A DNA stretch of 64,000 nucleotides. Origin: a virus. The DNA is taken from positions 120,353-184,352 of the IMG/VR virus record IMGVR_UViG_3300043409_001318; one strand, 5' to 3'. Below the pieces are notes generated by a model. The model was given only the letters and a program-made list of their open reading frames with translations. It ran no database searches and was not told the origin of the DNA. Shown here one piece after another: positions 20,839-29,677 of this stretch (position 1 is its first letter; each line of letters opens with the position of its first letter). The translations under genes and the position numbers were made by a program.

Positions 20839-21765
20839 ATGACCAAAACCTCACTACTTTCTGCTGCCCTTGGAGAATATCGCCGTTCTGGTGACGAACT
20901 CCTTTTCTTCTGTCCTTTCTGTCAACATCACAAGCGCAAACTCTCTGTAAACTTAAAATCTAATAACTTTAAGTGCTGGATTTGTGATGAACGCGGAAAG
21001 AATGTTCGTCGCTTACTCAAATCAAGACTAACCAATTCCCAGCTTTATGAGTGGGATAAAATCAATAATGTTGTAGATTTAACACAACTTGATGATAATA
21101 TCTTTCAAGAACAATCTGCTCCACTTGAAGAAGTTATTTTACTGCCAGAAGAATTTGTTTCTCTCGCAAATAAAAATCTTCCATTAAGTTCTAAATTTGC
21201 TATGAGATATCTTTTGGATCGTGGTTATACAAAAGAAAATATTGTAATGTGGAAGATTGGTTATTGTTCTTCTGGTGAATATGCAGGAAGAGTTGTTGTT
21301 CCATCTTTTAATAATAATGGTGATATAAATTATTTTATTGCTCGTTCTTATGCCGACAAATTTCCAAAGTATATGAACCCAAAAGTATCTAAGGATATTG
21401 TTTTTAATGAACTTTATTTAGATTGGAATACAGATATTATTTTGGTTGAAGGTGTATTTGATGCGATGAAAGCAAAAAACGCAATTCCTCTTCTTGGTTC
21501 AACTCTTAATCAGCAATCAAATCTGTTTAAGAAGATTGTTTATTATGAACCAAACATTTATATCGCATTAGATCCAGATGCAGAGAAGAAAGCATCACAT
21601 CTTATTGAAAACCTTATTCAATATGACTTAAATTTGTTTAAGATTGATGTTGAAGGATTTGGTGATGTTGGAGAAATGACGAAAGAACAATTCCTTGAAG
21701 CAAAAGCAAACGCTCAACCAATTGGAGATGATTGGGTATTAGAGAAAGGATTGCTTGCTATCTAA
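20839..21765 (+). CDS. DNA primase (CHC2-like zinc finger plus TOPRIM)
   Basis: 308 aa. The N-terminal zinc ribbon has C25-x2-C28 and C46-x2-C49 around a short beta hairpin, and the TOPRIM core has the glutamate E204 in LVEGVFDAMKAK and D245-x-D247 in IALDPDAEKK. This is the DnaG/T4 gp61 arrangement and would make RNA primers for lagging-strand synthesis. No helicase gene is in the window. The Shine-Dalgarno is poor. Codon use here and in the next gene includes more CGT/CGC arginine codons than the flanking structural genes. Confidence 0.85.
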   Translation: MTKTSLLSAALGEYRRSGDELLFFCPFCQHHKRKLSVNLKSNNFKCWICDERGKNVRRLLKSRLTNSQLYEWDKINNVVDLTQLDDNIFQEQSAPLEEVILLPEEFVSLANKNLPLSSKFAMRYLLDRGYTKENIVMWKIGYCSSGEYAGRVVVPSFNNNGDINYFIARSYADKFPKYMNPKVSKDIVFNELYLDWNTDIILVEGVFDAMKAKNAIPLLGSTLNQQSNLFKKIVYYEPNIYIALDPDAEKKASHLIENLIQYDLNLFKIDVEGFGDVGEMTKEQFLEAKANAQPIGDDWVLEKGLLAI

Positions 21766-21798
21766 CCTTATTGGGGTTATAATCATCAAGAGGTAGTA

Positions 21799-24700
21799 AT
21801 GAAATTCGCTCATATTGCAGATACACACATTAAAAACTTAAAGTATCATAATGAATACAAAACAATTTTTAATAAAATGTATGAAACTCTCTTAAATGAG
21901 AAAGTAGATTACATTATTCATTGTGGTGATATCGCACATACGAAAACTCAAATCTCACCAGAGTTTGTTGAAATGGCAGCAGATTTCTTTATCAATCTTG
22001 CTGCTATTGCTCCAACTTATATTATTCTTGGTAATCATGATGGTAATTTAACAAATGATAATCGACAAGACGCATTAAGTCCAATTGTAAACGCTCTTGG
22101 TATGGAAAATCTTCATCTTTTAAAGAAGTCGGGCGAGACAAAACTAAAAGATAATTTTTCTCTTAATGTTCTTTCTGTCTTTGACGAAGAAGGATGGGTA
22201 AAACCATCTGATCCAAACGCAGTTAATATTGCTCTTTATCATGGTTCTATTAGTGGAGTAAAGACAGATACTAATTTTGTCTTGGAACATGCTGACCATG
22301 ATATCTCTATCTTTGAGGGGCATGATTATGCTTTCCTTGGGGATATTCACAAGACAAATCAAATCTTAGATGAAGGTGGAAGAATTAGATATCCCGGCTC
22401 CACGGTTCAACAAAATCATGGTGAGACAAACGATAAAGGATTTCTTATTTGGGATATTCAAGACAAGCTCTCATTTGACTGCCAGCACGTTTTAATTCCA
22501 AACCCTAATCCTTTTATCACATTAGAACTAAAAGAGAATGGAGAACTTCCAGAGGGTATTAACGTGCCTCCTAATGCTCGTCTTCGGCTTCTATCTAAGA
22601 ACAATCTACCAGCAGAAATGATGAAGAACGTTGGCGATGTAGCAAAAGAAAAATGGAAGCCAGAAAGTATTTCTTTCTTATCAAAGAACGTTGCCAGATC
22701 AAAAGAATTAAGAGAAGTTGTAGATGGAATTAATAAAGAAGATCTACGAAATCTAAAAGTTCAAGAACAACTTATTGAAGAGTTCTTGGTAAATTATAAA
22801 GTTGAAAGAGAAATTCTTGATAAAGTTTTTGAGATCAACAAAAAATATAATACAGAAGTAGAAGCAAAAGAAGAAGTTGCTCGTAATGTAAATTGGAATG
22901 TAAAGTCAATTGAGTGGGATAATCTTTTTAATTATGGCGAAGGAAACAAAATTGATTTCTCAAACCTTAAAGGAATTGTAGGCATCTTTGGAAAGAATTA
23001 TTCTGGTAAGTCTTCTGTAATCGATAGTATCCTTTATACTCTTTTCAACACAACCTCAAAGAACGAAAAGAAAGTATCTAACGTTATTAATACAGCCAAA
23101 AAGAACGCAGTAGCAAATCTTACAATCTCAATTGGAGATAGCGATTATGTAATTGCTCGTAGTTGTGAAAAAAGCATGAAGAAGAATGGAACAGAGGAAA
23201 CTAAAACTGAACTAAATTTCTTGTGTGATGGTGTTTCTATGAATGGTAATACAAGAGTAGAAACAGATCAAAACATCAAGAAACTATTTGGGACTATGGA
23301 TGATTTCTTACTAACCTCTATGTCTTCCCAGCTTGACTCACTTTCTTTTATTCGTGAAGGTTCAACAAAAAGAAAAGAAATCTTAGCTCGCTTTTTGGAC
23401 CTTGAATTGTTTGATGCTAAAAACAAATTAGCAAAAGAAGAAAGTGGATCACTAAAAGCAATTATTAAAAAACTTGAAGCAATTGATTACGATACAGAAA
23501 TCTTAAAACTTGATAATGAACTTGATACTACAAACCAACTTGTAAGTCATAATAATTCTAATTCTGTAAAGATTTCACAAAATCTTGTAGAACTTCGTAA
23601 TGAGATTTCTATTATTGAAGGACAACTTAAAAATAACAACACAGAAATAATCAATATTAACGAGACATTAGAACGTAAAACATATCTGGAACAAAGTTTA
23701 GATAAAGCCACAAAGCAAAAAAGTTCTAAACAAAGTGAGCTTGGTAATAAACAAACCGAACTTGAAAAAATTAAATCAATCATTACCAAAGATTATTCTA
23801 ATATTGATGAATTAAAAGAAAAGAAAAAGCAAAAGAATGTAGTTATTTCTAACCTTCAACAAATTAATTTTGAACTACAATCAATTACAAAAGAAGAGAC
23901 AGCACTTAAAAGTAAAACAGAACTTCTAACAAAAGTTCCATGTGATTCAAAATTCCCAAGTTGTATGTTTATCAAAGATGCGGTAGAGGCTTCGCCAAAA
24001 CTAATTGAAACACAAGTTAAAAAGAAAAAGATAGAAGAAGATAAAGAAGCAACTTCAAATCTTCTTGAAAGTTATAAAGGCATTGACGAACAAATCAGCA
24101 AATACGAAACCCATGTAAATGATATTCATAAATTTGAAAAAGAAGAATTACAACTAAAAGTAGAAGTTGAGAAGATGAACACGATCATTTCAAACATTAA
24201 AAAAGAAATGATTATCACAGAAGAAAAAATTGATAAATACAAAAAGAATGAAGAAACATTTAGCAGGGCAACAGAATTAAGAATTGATAAAACACAGAAA
24301 GAAAAAGAACTTAAATTGTTAGAAGAAGTTTCAAAAAAGACTAACGAAGAACTTACCAAATCTCATATGAAGATTGGTTCTTTAACTGAAAAAGTAGCTA
24401 CCCTTCAAGGAGCAAAAAAAGAGTTAGAGGATTACAGAAATCAATTTGCTGCTTATGATTACTTTATGAAAGCAACAAGCACAAATGGAATTTCCTATGA
24501 AATTATTAAGAAGAAACTTCCATTTATTAATGAAGAGATTTCAGCAATTCTTTCTAATGTTGTTGATTTTAATGTGTTCTTTGAGGACGATGGTTCAAAA
24601 CTCAATATCAATATTCAGCATTTAGATAGTGACCCACGACCAATTGAAATGGGCTCTGGTGCAGAGAAATCTATTGCTGCTATGGCTATACGACTTTCTC

Positions 24701-24924
24701 TTCTACAAGTATCCAATTTACCAAAATCAAATATGTTTATCTTGGATGAACCCGGAACTGCTTTGGATAGTGAAAACATGGAAGGGTTTATTAGAATTCT
24801 GGATATGATTAAGAACTACTATGATACGGTCCTTCTAATTTCTCACATGGACGCTTTAAAGGATGTAGCAGATCAAATAATTACAATTGATAATAAAGAT
24901 GGTTTTGCTTCCATTACTATTTAA
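21799..24924 (+). CDS. Single-chain SbcD-SbcC (gp47-gp46) recombination nuclease/ATPase
   Basis: 1041 aa. Residues 1-330 form a Mre11/SbcD calcineurin-type phosphoesterase: D8/H10, D44 in HCGD, N79-H80-D81 in LGNHD, H148, and D182/H184 in GDIH. From about residue 370 a Rad50/SbcC ABC ATPase begins with Walker A GKNYSGKSS (about 398-406). Long coiled coils follow, broken near 715-722 by C715-x6-C722 (a non-standard zinc hook; the usual is CxxC), then the signature GSGAEKS (about 952) and Walker B FILDEPGTALD (about 980). T4 and bacteria use two separate genes. It would process DNA ends for recombination-dependent replication. A GAGG Shine-Dalgarno precedes the ATG. Confidence 0.93.
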   Translation: MKFAHIADTHIKNLKYHNEYKTIFNKMYETLLNEKVDYIIHCGDIAHTKTQISPEFVEMAADFFINLAAIAPTYIILGNHDGNLTNDNRQDALSPIVNALGMENLHLLKKSGETKLKDNFSLNVLSVFDEEGWVKPSDPNAVNIALYHGSISGVKTDTNFVLEHADHDISIFEGHDYAFLGDIHKTNQILDEGGRIRYPGSTVQQNHGETNDKGFLIWDIQDKLSFDCQHVLIPNPNPFITLELKENGELPEGINVPPNARLRLLSKNNLPAEMMKNVGDVAKEKWKPESISFLSKNVARSKELREVVDGINKEDLRNLKVQEQLIEEFLVNYKVEREILDKVFEINKKYNTEVEAKEEVARNVNWNVKSIEWDNLFNYGEGNKIDFSNLKGIVGIFGKNYSGKSSVIDSILYTLFNTTSKNEKKVSNVINTAKKNAVANLTISIGDSDYVIARSCEKSMKKNGTEETKTELNFLCDGVSMNGNTRVETDQNIKKLFGTMDDFLLTSMSSQLDSLSFIREGSTKRKEILARFLDLELFDAKNKLAKEESGSLKAIIKKLEAIDYDTEILKLDNELDTTNQLVSHNNSNSVKISQNLVELRNEISIIEGQLKNNNTEIININETLERKTYLEQSLDKATKQKSSKQSELGNKQTELEKIKSIITKDYSNIDELKEKKKQKNVVISNLQQINFELQSITKEETALKSKTELLTKVPCDSKFPSCMFIKDAVEASPKLIETQVKKKKIEEDKEATSNLLESYKGIDEQISKYETHVNDIHKFEKEELQLKVEVEKMNTIISNIKKEMIITEEKIDKYKKNEETFSRATELRIDKTQKEKELKLLEEVSKKTNEELTKSHMKIGSLTEKVATLQGAKKELEDYRNQFAAYDYFMKATSTNGISYEIIKKKLPFINEEISAILSNVVDFNVFFEDDGSKLNINIQHLDSDPRPIEMGSGAEKSIAAMAIRLSLLQVSNLPKSNMFILDEPGTALDSENMEGFIRILDMIKNYYDTVLLISHMDALKDVADQIITIDNKDGFASITI

Positions 24925-24939
24925 TATAAAGGAAAATAA

Positions 24940-25158
24940 ATGTTGAAGAACGGATTAGACAAATTCTTAGATAAGATTGTATCAAGAAAATTATTGGTTT
25001 GGATAACAGCAACGGTTTTGATGTATGGTTCTAAAATTACATCGGACGATTGGGTTTTAATATGTATGATTTATTTAGGTTCGCAAGGAGCATTGGATAT
25101 AGTGGAAAAATTCTTAAGTGTTAAAAATACAACTACAACCATTAATAAAAATGTTTAA
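24940..25158 (+). CDS. Small membrane protein, holin candidate (72 aa)
   Basis: Two hydrophobic segments (about residues 18-30, LLVWITATVLMYG, and 37-50, DWVLICMIYLGSQG) are separated by a short polar turn. The N-terminus is basic and the C-terminus Thr/Asn-rich. An AAAGGAAA Shine-Dalgarno is present. It overlaps the next membrane-protein gene by 8 bases, which is the compact layout of a lysis cassette. Size and topology fit a class II-type holin, but no sequence motif proves this. Confidence 0.5.
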   Translation: MLKNGLDKFLDKIVSRKLLVWITATVLMYGSKITSDDWVLICMIYLGSQGALDIVEKFLSVKNTTTTINKNV

Positions 25159-25516
25159 CTTTATAAAAGACAATTGGAAATTAATTGCTGCTATTATATA
25201 CGCAGTAGCAATTCCTTTATATTTCTATCAATCTACAAAAGCAGTATCCAATGCTTTAGATCTTTCAATAAATTCTTCAAAAGAAGAAGTATTAATACTA
25301 AACGATACTTTACAAAATCAACAAGCTTATTACGAAGTTCTAATAGAACAACTTACAATGTCGTTAGAAGTAGAACAATTAAAACATGACGATGAACTAA
25401 GAGCCATAAGAGAAACACAAGTTTATCAGCAATCGTTATTGACCGAAAGTTTTAGAAACGATCCTACTCAAATAACAATTATATTAAAAGATAGGTATAA
25501 ATTAAATGGTAATTAG
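25151..25516 (+). CDS. Inner-membrane anchored coiled-coil protein, i-spanin-like (121 aa)
   Basis: The ATG at 25151 is preferred because an N-terminal anchor then begins at once (WKLIAAIIYAVAIPLYFY, about residues 8-25); a longer reading frame upstream overlaps the previous gene. The rest is a soluble, heptad-like helical region (about 45-100). This N-in, one-anchor, periplasmic coiled-coil layout is that of Rz-type i-spanins. It overlaps genes on both sides, consistent with a lysis operon. The spanin role is inferred from topology alone. Confidence 0.5.
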   Translation: MFNFIKDNWKLIAAIIYAVAIPLYFYQSTKAVSNALDLSINSSKEEVLILNDTLQNQQAYYEVLIEQLTMSLEVEQLKHDDELRAIRETQVYQQSLLTESFRNDPTQITIILKDRYKLNGN

Positions 25517-25925
25517 TTTATTGTTATTAACCAAGCTTGCGTTCGCCCAAGACTTTCAAAACCTATCACAAGGTCAAGTAGCTCCATTTACAGGGACACT
25601 TATAACCCCAGATGGAATTGCTAAAATAATAACAACTGAAGATGCTAAACTCTCCGAGTGTGAAGAAACCTCAAGACACAAAATAGAAGTATTAACAATC
25701 TCCAAAGAAGCACAAATAGAAAAATTAAAGTTTGATTTGAAAGAACAAAAAGAAAGTTCAAGTAAAATTATAGAAGAAAAAAATAAAGAATTAGATAGAA
25801 CTTATGAGATTATAAAAAAACAAAATAGAAACTTAACTCCTTTGTGGATTGGAGTTGGTTTTACTGCTGGACTTGCTACCTCAATTGGAACTATCTATAT
25901 TTATAAGGAATTAACAAATGATTAA
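25506..25925 (+). CDS. Secreted/anchored coiled-coil protein of the lysis cassette (139 aa)
   Basis: The N-terminus (ISLLLLTKLAFAQ) looks like a signal peptide cut after AFA. It is followed by APFTGTLITPDGIAKI, a motif I associate with small envelope-facing proteins of aquatic phages, then a charged coiled coil (about 45-108) and a C-terminal membrane helix (LWIGVGFTAGLATSIGTIYI, about 114-133). It overlaps the preceding gene by 11 bases. It could be the partner of the i-spanin candidate or a unimolecular envelope-spanning protein. No lipobox is seen. Confidence 0.5.
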   Translation: MVISLLLLTKLAFAQDFQNLSQGQVAPFTGTLITPDGIAKIITTEDAKLSECEETSRHKIEVLTISKEAQIEKLKFDLKEQKESSSKIIEEKNKELDRTYEIIKKQNRNLTPLWIGVGFTAGLATSIGTIYIYKELTND

Positions 25926-26325
25926 AATTTTGGTAAAAGACTTAAATAAGTTGAAATCTTTTAAGTGTCCAGAAGCAACAAGAAATATAAATTTAAATTT
26001 ACAAAATAGAAATAAAGCTATAAAAGAACAACATTATGGCCCACCAAACCCTAATGAGCCAAATAACAATTTTTGGCAATCTAAAGCTGATATGTGGAAT
26101 GTTGATAGTCTTGAAGAAGTTAAATCTATGTTATGTGGAAATTGTGCTGCATTTGATATGACAAATAAAATGAAAACTTGTATAGCAAAAGGAATTGGTA
26201 ACGAAGATGATCCTTGGGCAACAATTAACGCAGGAACTTTGGGATATTGTAAATTTTTAAAATTTAAATGTGCCGCTAAAAGAACTTGTGATGCTTGGGT
26301 AGAAGGTGGACCAATAGAAGATTAA
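25918..26325 (+). CDS. Cys-rich conserved phage protein (135 aa)
   Basis: Cysteines cluster in the C-terminal half: a CGNC pair, then single cysteines in KTCIAKG and GYCKF, and FKCAAKRTCDAWVEGGP, six in all, with one more in the N-terminal FKCPEAT. The spacing suggests an iron-sulfur or zinc site of the HiPIP-like kind, but this is not proven. The N-terminal part has YGPPNPNEPNNNFW, seen in aquatic-phage homologues. Its stop overlaps the stop of the convergent minus-strand gene in a shared TTAA. Confidence 0.55.
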   Translation: MIKILVKDLNKLKSFKCPEATRNINLNLQNRNKAIKEQHYGPPNPNEPNNNFWQSKADMWNVDSLEEVKSMLCGNCAAFDMTNKMKTCIAKGIGNEDDPWATINAGTLGYCKFLKFKCAAKRTCDAWVEGGPIED

Positions 26326-26798
26326 TCAACTTTTAATCTTGTTTTATGATATTCAGTCCAATTATCAAAATATTTTGTAGACTTTAAAGATAACTCTGCT
26401 TTTTCAACTTCTGGTCTTGGTGTCACTATTACTAATGGATATTCATTTGTTCTTGAGAAAAACCCGTTAAACGATAAATCTTCATTAGCAAGTAAATAAA
26501 CAGCCCAATAATTTTTACATTTATCGTTTATAATATCTTCAAATTTTTCTTTTTCGTCAATTTTTAACTTATTGTGAGTATCTATTAATAATAGTGTAGT
26601 TTTTTCATTAAAATTATTATTATTAATTTTGTCAATAATATTGTCTATATTAGATAAATCAGTTATAATATAATTTATTTTATTTTGTATTCTTTCTTTT
26701 CTGGCAAAAGGACAAACAGGTAGATTTCCAAACGCTGGTGTTTTTACCTCTACAAAATTTATAATCCAACTTTTAATATTGTTAACAATATCATCCAT
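26322..26798 (-). CDS. Only minus-strand gene: conserved protein of unknown function (158 aa)
   Basis: A 158-aa ORF with a compact alpha/beta pattern. It contains FGNLPVCPFARKERIQNK near residues 22-40, TTLLLIDTHNK near 75, and a YPLVIVTPRPEVEKAELSLK segment near 123-142. It converges on the Cys-rich gene, sharing a TTAA at the stops, and is divergent from the next + strand gene by only 21 bases. A CTATTTAG element lies four bases before its ATG on its own strand and there is no Shine-Dalgarno, matching the element seen before late + strand genes. Function unknown; it is unlikely to be a shadow ORF because no + strand gene covers it. Confidence 0.7.
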   Translation of the reverse strand: MDDIVNNIKSWIINFVEVKTPAFGNLPVCPFARKERIQNKINYIITDLSNIDNIIDKINNNNFNEKTTLLLIDTHNKLKIDEKEKFEDIINDKCKNYWAVYLLANEDLSFNGFFSRTNEYPLVIVTPRPEVEKAELSLKSTKYFDNWTEYHKTRLKVD

Positions 26799-26801
26799 AA
26801 A

Positions 26802-26809
26802 CTAAATAG
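26802..26809 (-). promoter_or_regulatory. Late-promoter-like element CTATTTAG on the minus strand
   Basis: On the minus strand the sequence reads CCTATTTAGTTTATG, placing the element three bases before the start codon of the sole minus-strand gene. This is the key support for an oriented promoter role of the motif. Confidence 0.5.
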
Positions 26810-26819
26810 GTTTTAAAAA

Positions 26820-27212
26820 ATGAAAGATCCAAATGAAATTGTAAAAATTGAAAAAGCCATAGCACAAAAGTATGGTGAAGATACAATAGCAAATCCAAAA
26901 CATTATTGGAATGAAGAAAAAGAAAAAGAATATGTAGAGCAATTAAAAGAATTATCAGCAATACAAACAAAACAAGAAGAAAAAGACCAAAAAATAAATA
27001 TTGATGGTATTTTTATTTCTAAAAAACTACTTAATAAAGATAGCAAAAGAACTTGTCCTATTTGTTCTGTTTATTCATTTAGCAGCAAAGACGATCTATA
27101 TATGAATAGATATGAATGTTGTTACAAATGTTATATTCAATGGGTAGAAGGAAGAGAAGAAAGATGGAAAACAGGTTGGAGGCCAAATGAAAGTAACGTT
27201 AACAAGAAGTGA
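26820..27212 (+). CDS. Zinc-ribbon-type small protein (130 aa)
   Basis: The C-terminal half holds CPIC (about residue 78-81) and a later CCYKC (about 103-107), enough for a four-cysteine zinc site, followed by YIQWVEGREERWKTGWRP, a Trp/Arg-rich segment conserved in aquatic phages in my recollection. The N-terminal half is a charged helix. It overlaps the next gene by 26 bases. A role in packaging or virion assembly is only suggested by neighbours. Confidence 0.55.
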   Translation: MKDPNEIVKIEKAIAQKYGEDTIANPKHYWNEEKEKEYVEQLKELSAIQTKQEEKDQKINIDGIFISKKLLNKDSKRTCPICSVYSFSSKDDLYMNRYECCYKCYIQWVEGREERWKTGWRPNESNVNKK

Positions 27213-27507
27213 ACTAAAACAAATAATTCAAGAAGAATGGAACAGAGCAGAAATTTTGGAACAAAGTTCTCCAACTGGCGGATATGACGAAACAGTCGAG
27301 GGACAAGATCAAGAATTAGATTATGAAGGTTACATGACAAAAAGCCAACTTTTTAAAATTGGTGAATATGCTTTAAAACTTCACGATATGATTAACGACG
27401 GCGATAATCTACCAGAGTGGATGCAATCAAAAGTTTCTCAAATGGAAAAAGATATTGGCTCTGTCTACCATGCACTTAATTATGATACAAAAAGAGGAAC
27501 TATATAA
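27187..27507 (+). CDS. Small protein with (K/R)QIIxEE N-terminal helix (106 aa)
   Basis: The N-terminus MKVTLTRSELKQIIQEEW matches a helix motif found in at least four other small proteins between here and 36.9 kb. The remainder, about residues 50-105, reads as a helical domain (FKIGEYALKLHDMINDGDNL, then PEWMQSKVSQMEKDIGSVYH). The start lies inside the previous gene, and the stop shares a base with the next ATG (TAATG). A virion-internal or head-assembly role is inferred from the shared N-terminus and the neighbouring terminase. Confidence 0.6.
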   Translation: MKVTLTRSELKQIIQEEWNRAEILEQSSPTGGYDETVEGQDQELDYEGYMTKSQLFKIGEYALKLHDMINDGDNLPEWMQSKVSQMEKDIGSVYHALNYDTKRGTI

Positions 27508-28076
27508 TGGCTACAACCCTTGAAATAATCCAAGGCATCTCACAAGCTGCCGCAAACGCATACGACGGCTCACATATGGCAAAATATAATGCTGATGGTG
27601 AGGAAAGAAAGATCGGACTTCGTAGAGAAGACGGTGATCCAATATTGGACTCAAGAGTTATTGATGGTTTTAAAGTTAAGTTCAAAGGCAACAAACTTTG
27701 TATTACTTACCAAAGTGAAATTTCTATGAAAGAAGTTCACAAAGGTGGAAAGTTTGAAAACGAAATGGAACAAGTTATGGCTGACATTGTTAAGTTCTTA
27801 AAAAAAGAATATAAGACAATTACAAAAAATAGTTTATCCCTAAAAGCAATTGGAGAAGTTGATATATTTGTTCAACCAATTTCAAGAACCAGAACAGACC
27901 TTAGAATGTATCAAGAGTTTGAAATTTCTTCATTAGATAAGAAAGCAGTTATTTCCGTAGGGCTTCCAAGTGAAGATATTGTAAATGACGTAACAAGAAA
28001 ATTTCTTGCTATGGGAAGAGAGAAAGCTAAGAAACCTTCAAATGTAACAAGACCAGACGAAAAGAAAAAAGAATAA
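27507..28076 (+). CDS. Conserved protein upstream of terminase (189 aa)
   Basis: Coupled to the preceding gene by TAATG and ending 8 bases before the terminase ATG. It has an alpha/beta core (VKFKGNKLCITYQSEIS, MKEVHKG, then a helix VMADIVKFLKKEYKTI) and a C-terminal strand-rich part (ISRTRTDLRMYQEFEISS), and it ends in a Lys-rich tail. The position is that of a small terminase subunit, but no HTH or coiled-coil motif typical of gp16 is clear, so I leave the function open. Confidence 0.5.
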   Translation: MATTLEIIQGISQAAANAYDGSHMAKYNADGEERKIGLRREDGDPILDSRVIDGFKVKFKGNKLCITYQSEISMKEVHKGGKFENEMEQVMADIVKFLKKEYKTITKNSLSLKAIGEVDIFVQPISRTRTDLRMYQEFEISSLDKKAVISVGLPSEDIVNDVTRKFLAMGREKAKKPSNVTRPDEKKKE

Positions 28077-28084
28077 AATGAAAA

Positions 28085-29674
28085 ATGTCTACAGCATACA
28101 AATTAACAAAAGAACAAGTTAAGTCCGAAATTGTAAAGTGTGCTAAAGATCCAATTTATTTTCTAAACACATACGCAAGAATTTCGGACACACAAAAAGG
28201 TCCAATACCTTTTAGAACTTATAGTTTTCAAGACGAAGTTCTAAAAGATATGAAGGACTATCGTTTTAACGTAGTTCTAAAAGCCCGTCAGTTAGGTCTT
28301 TCAACAATCGTAGCAGGTTATATAGCTTGGCTAATGTTGTTCCATAGAGACAAGAATGTTCTTATCTTAGCAACCAAATTACTTTCAGCATCAAATATGG
28401 TTAAGAAAGTTAAGTATATTATTAAAAGTTTACCAGATTGGTTGATGATTGCTGATGTATCAATCGACAATAGAAACTCATTTGAACTTACAAATGGTTC
28501 ACAAATTAAAGCTTCCGCTACGTCTGGTGATGCTGGACGTTCGGAGGCTCTTTCTTTACTTGTTCTGGACGAAGCTGCGTTCATTGAGAACATGAAAGAC
28601 CTATGGACAGGTGTATATCCTACGCTTGCTACCGGTGGTCGTTGTATTGGTATCTCAACTCCAAATGGTGTAGGTAATTGGTTTCATCAAACTTACTTAG
28701 ATGCTGAGACAGGCACAAATGAATTTCACCCAGTAAGACTACATTGGTCAGTCCATCCAGATAGAGATCAAGCTTGGTTTGAAAGAGAAACCAAGAATAT
28801 GTCTAAAAGAGAAATCGCACAAGAATATGAATGTTCTTTTAATGCTTCTGGTGAAACCGTAGTTGGTGCAGAACAATTAGAATATATAGAAAAGAATTGT
28901 AGCGAACCAAAATTTAGAATTCACATAGACAGAAATCTTTGGGTATGGAAAGGATATAATCCAAACCATTCGTATGTTCTTGTAGCAGATACAGCAAGAG
29001 GCGATGGAAAAGATAATTCAGTATTCCATCTTCTTAATCTTGATACTATGGAAATAGTAGCAGAATATCAAGGAAAAATAACAACAGAAGACTTTGCTGA
29101 TCTTGTTATCACAACAGGCAAAGAATATAATAATTGTATGGTAGTTATAGAAAACAATAATCTTGGATTTTCAGTCTTAGAAAAGATTGTTGATAAAGGA
29201 TATACAAATGTTTATTATTCTACCAAAGGTTCTGCTGAATATATAGATCAAATCTCAGCAGAGGGAACAACAAACACGGTCCCCGGATTTACTACTTCAC
29301 ATAAATCAAGACCTCTTATAGTAGCAAAGATGGAAGAATTTGTTAGAAATAAAAGTGTTAAAATAAATTCTATAAGAACCTTCCACGAACTAAGCACATT
29401 CATATGGGTATTAGGAAGACCACAAGCGATGCAAGGATACAACGACGATTTAGTTATGTCCTTGGCAATTGCTTGTTGGGTCAAGGATACGGTATTCCAA
29501 ACCAATCAAAGGGAACTGGAATATAAGAAAGCCATATTGACAGGCTTCACAAAAAGTAATACTATATTTGATACTAAAATTTCGGGGATGCAAGGATACA
29601 ATAGAGACTTGTCTGTATCCTTAGAAAGAGCGAAACAAGAACACGCACAATATTTTTGGATATATAAAGGATGA
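28085..29674 (+). CDS. Terminase large subunit (gp17-like packaging ATPase-nuclease)
   Basis: 529 aa. The ATPase has a Walker A variant KARQLGLST (66-74), Walker B LLVLDEAAF with D162/E163, and coupling motif GISTPNG (189-195). The C-terminal RNase H-fold nuclease has D302 in VADTARGDGKD, E356 in VVIENNN and D454/D455 in GYNDDLVMSL. This is the T4 gp17 arrangement: it pumps DNA through the portal and cuts concatemers. It is followed three bases later by the portal gene. Confidence 0.96.
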   Translation: MSTAYKLTKEQVKSEIVKCAKDPIYFLNTYARISDTQKGPIPFRTYSFQDEVLKDMKDYRFNVVLKARQLGLSTIVAGYIAWLMLFHRDKNVLILATKLLSASNMVKKVKYIIKSLPDWLMIADVSIDNRNSFELTNGSQIKASATSGDAGRSEALSLLVLDEAAFIENMKDLWTGVYPTLATGGRCIGISTPNGVGNWFHQTYLDAETGTNEFHPVRLHWSVHPDRDQAWFERETKNMSKREIAQEYECSFNASGETVVGAEQLEYIEKNCSEPKFRIHIDRNLWVWKGYNPNHSYVLVADTARGDGKDNSVFHLLNLDTMEIVAEYQGKITTEDFADLVITTGKEYNNCMVVIENNNLGFSVLEKIVDKGYTNVYYSTKGSAEYIDQISAEGTTNTVPGFTTSHKSRPLIVAKMEEFVRNKSVKINSIRTFHELSTFIWVLGRPQAMQGYNDDLVMSLAIACWVKDTVFQTNQRELEYKKAILTGFTKSNTIFDTKISGMQGYNRDLSVSLERAKQEHAQYFWIYKG

Positions 29675-29677
29675 TAA

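Noticed and set aside
21762-21780. Hairpin AACC...GGTT between the primase and SbcCD genes as a terminator
   Set aside because: Only four pairs and no T-run; the two genes are close and co-directional.
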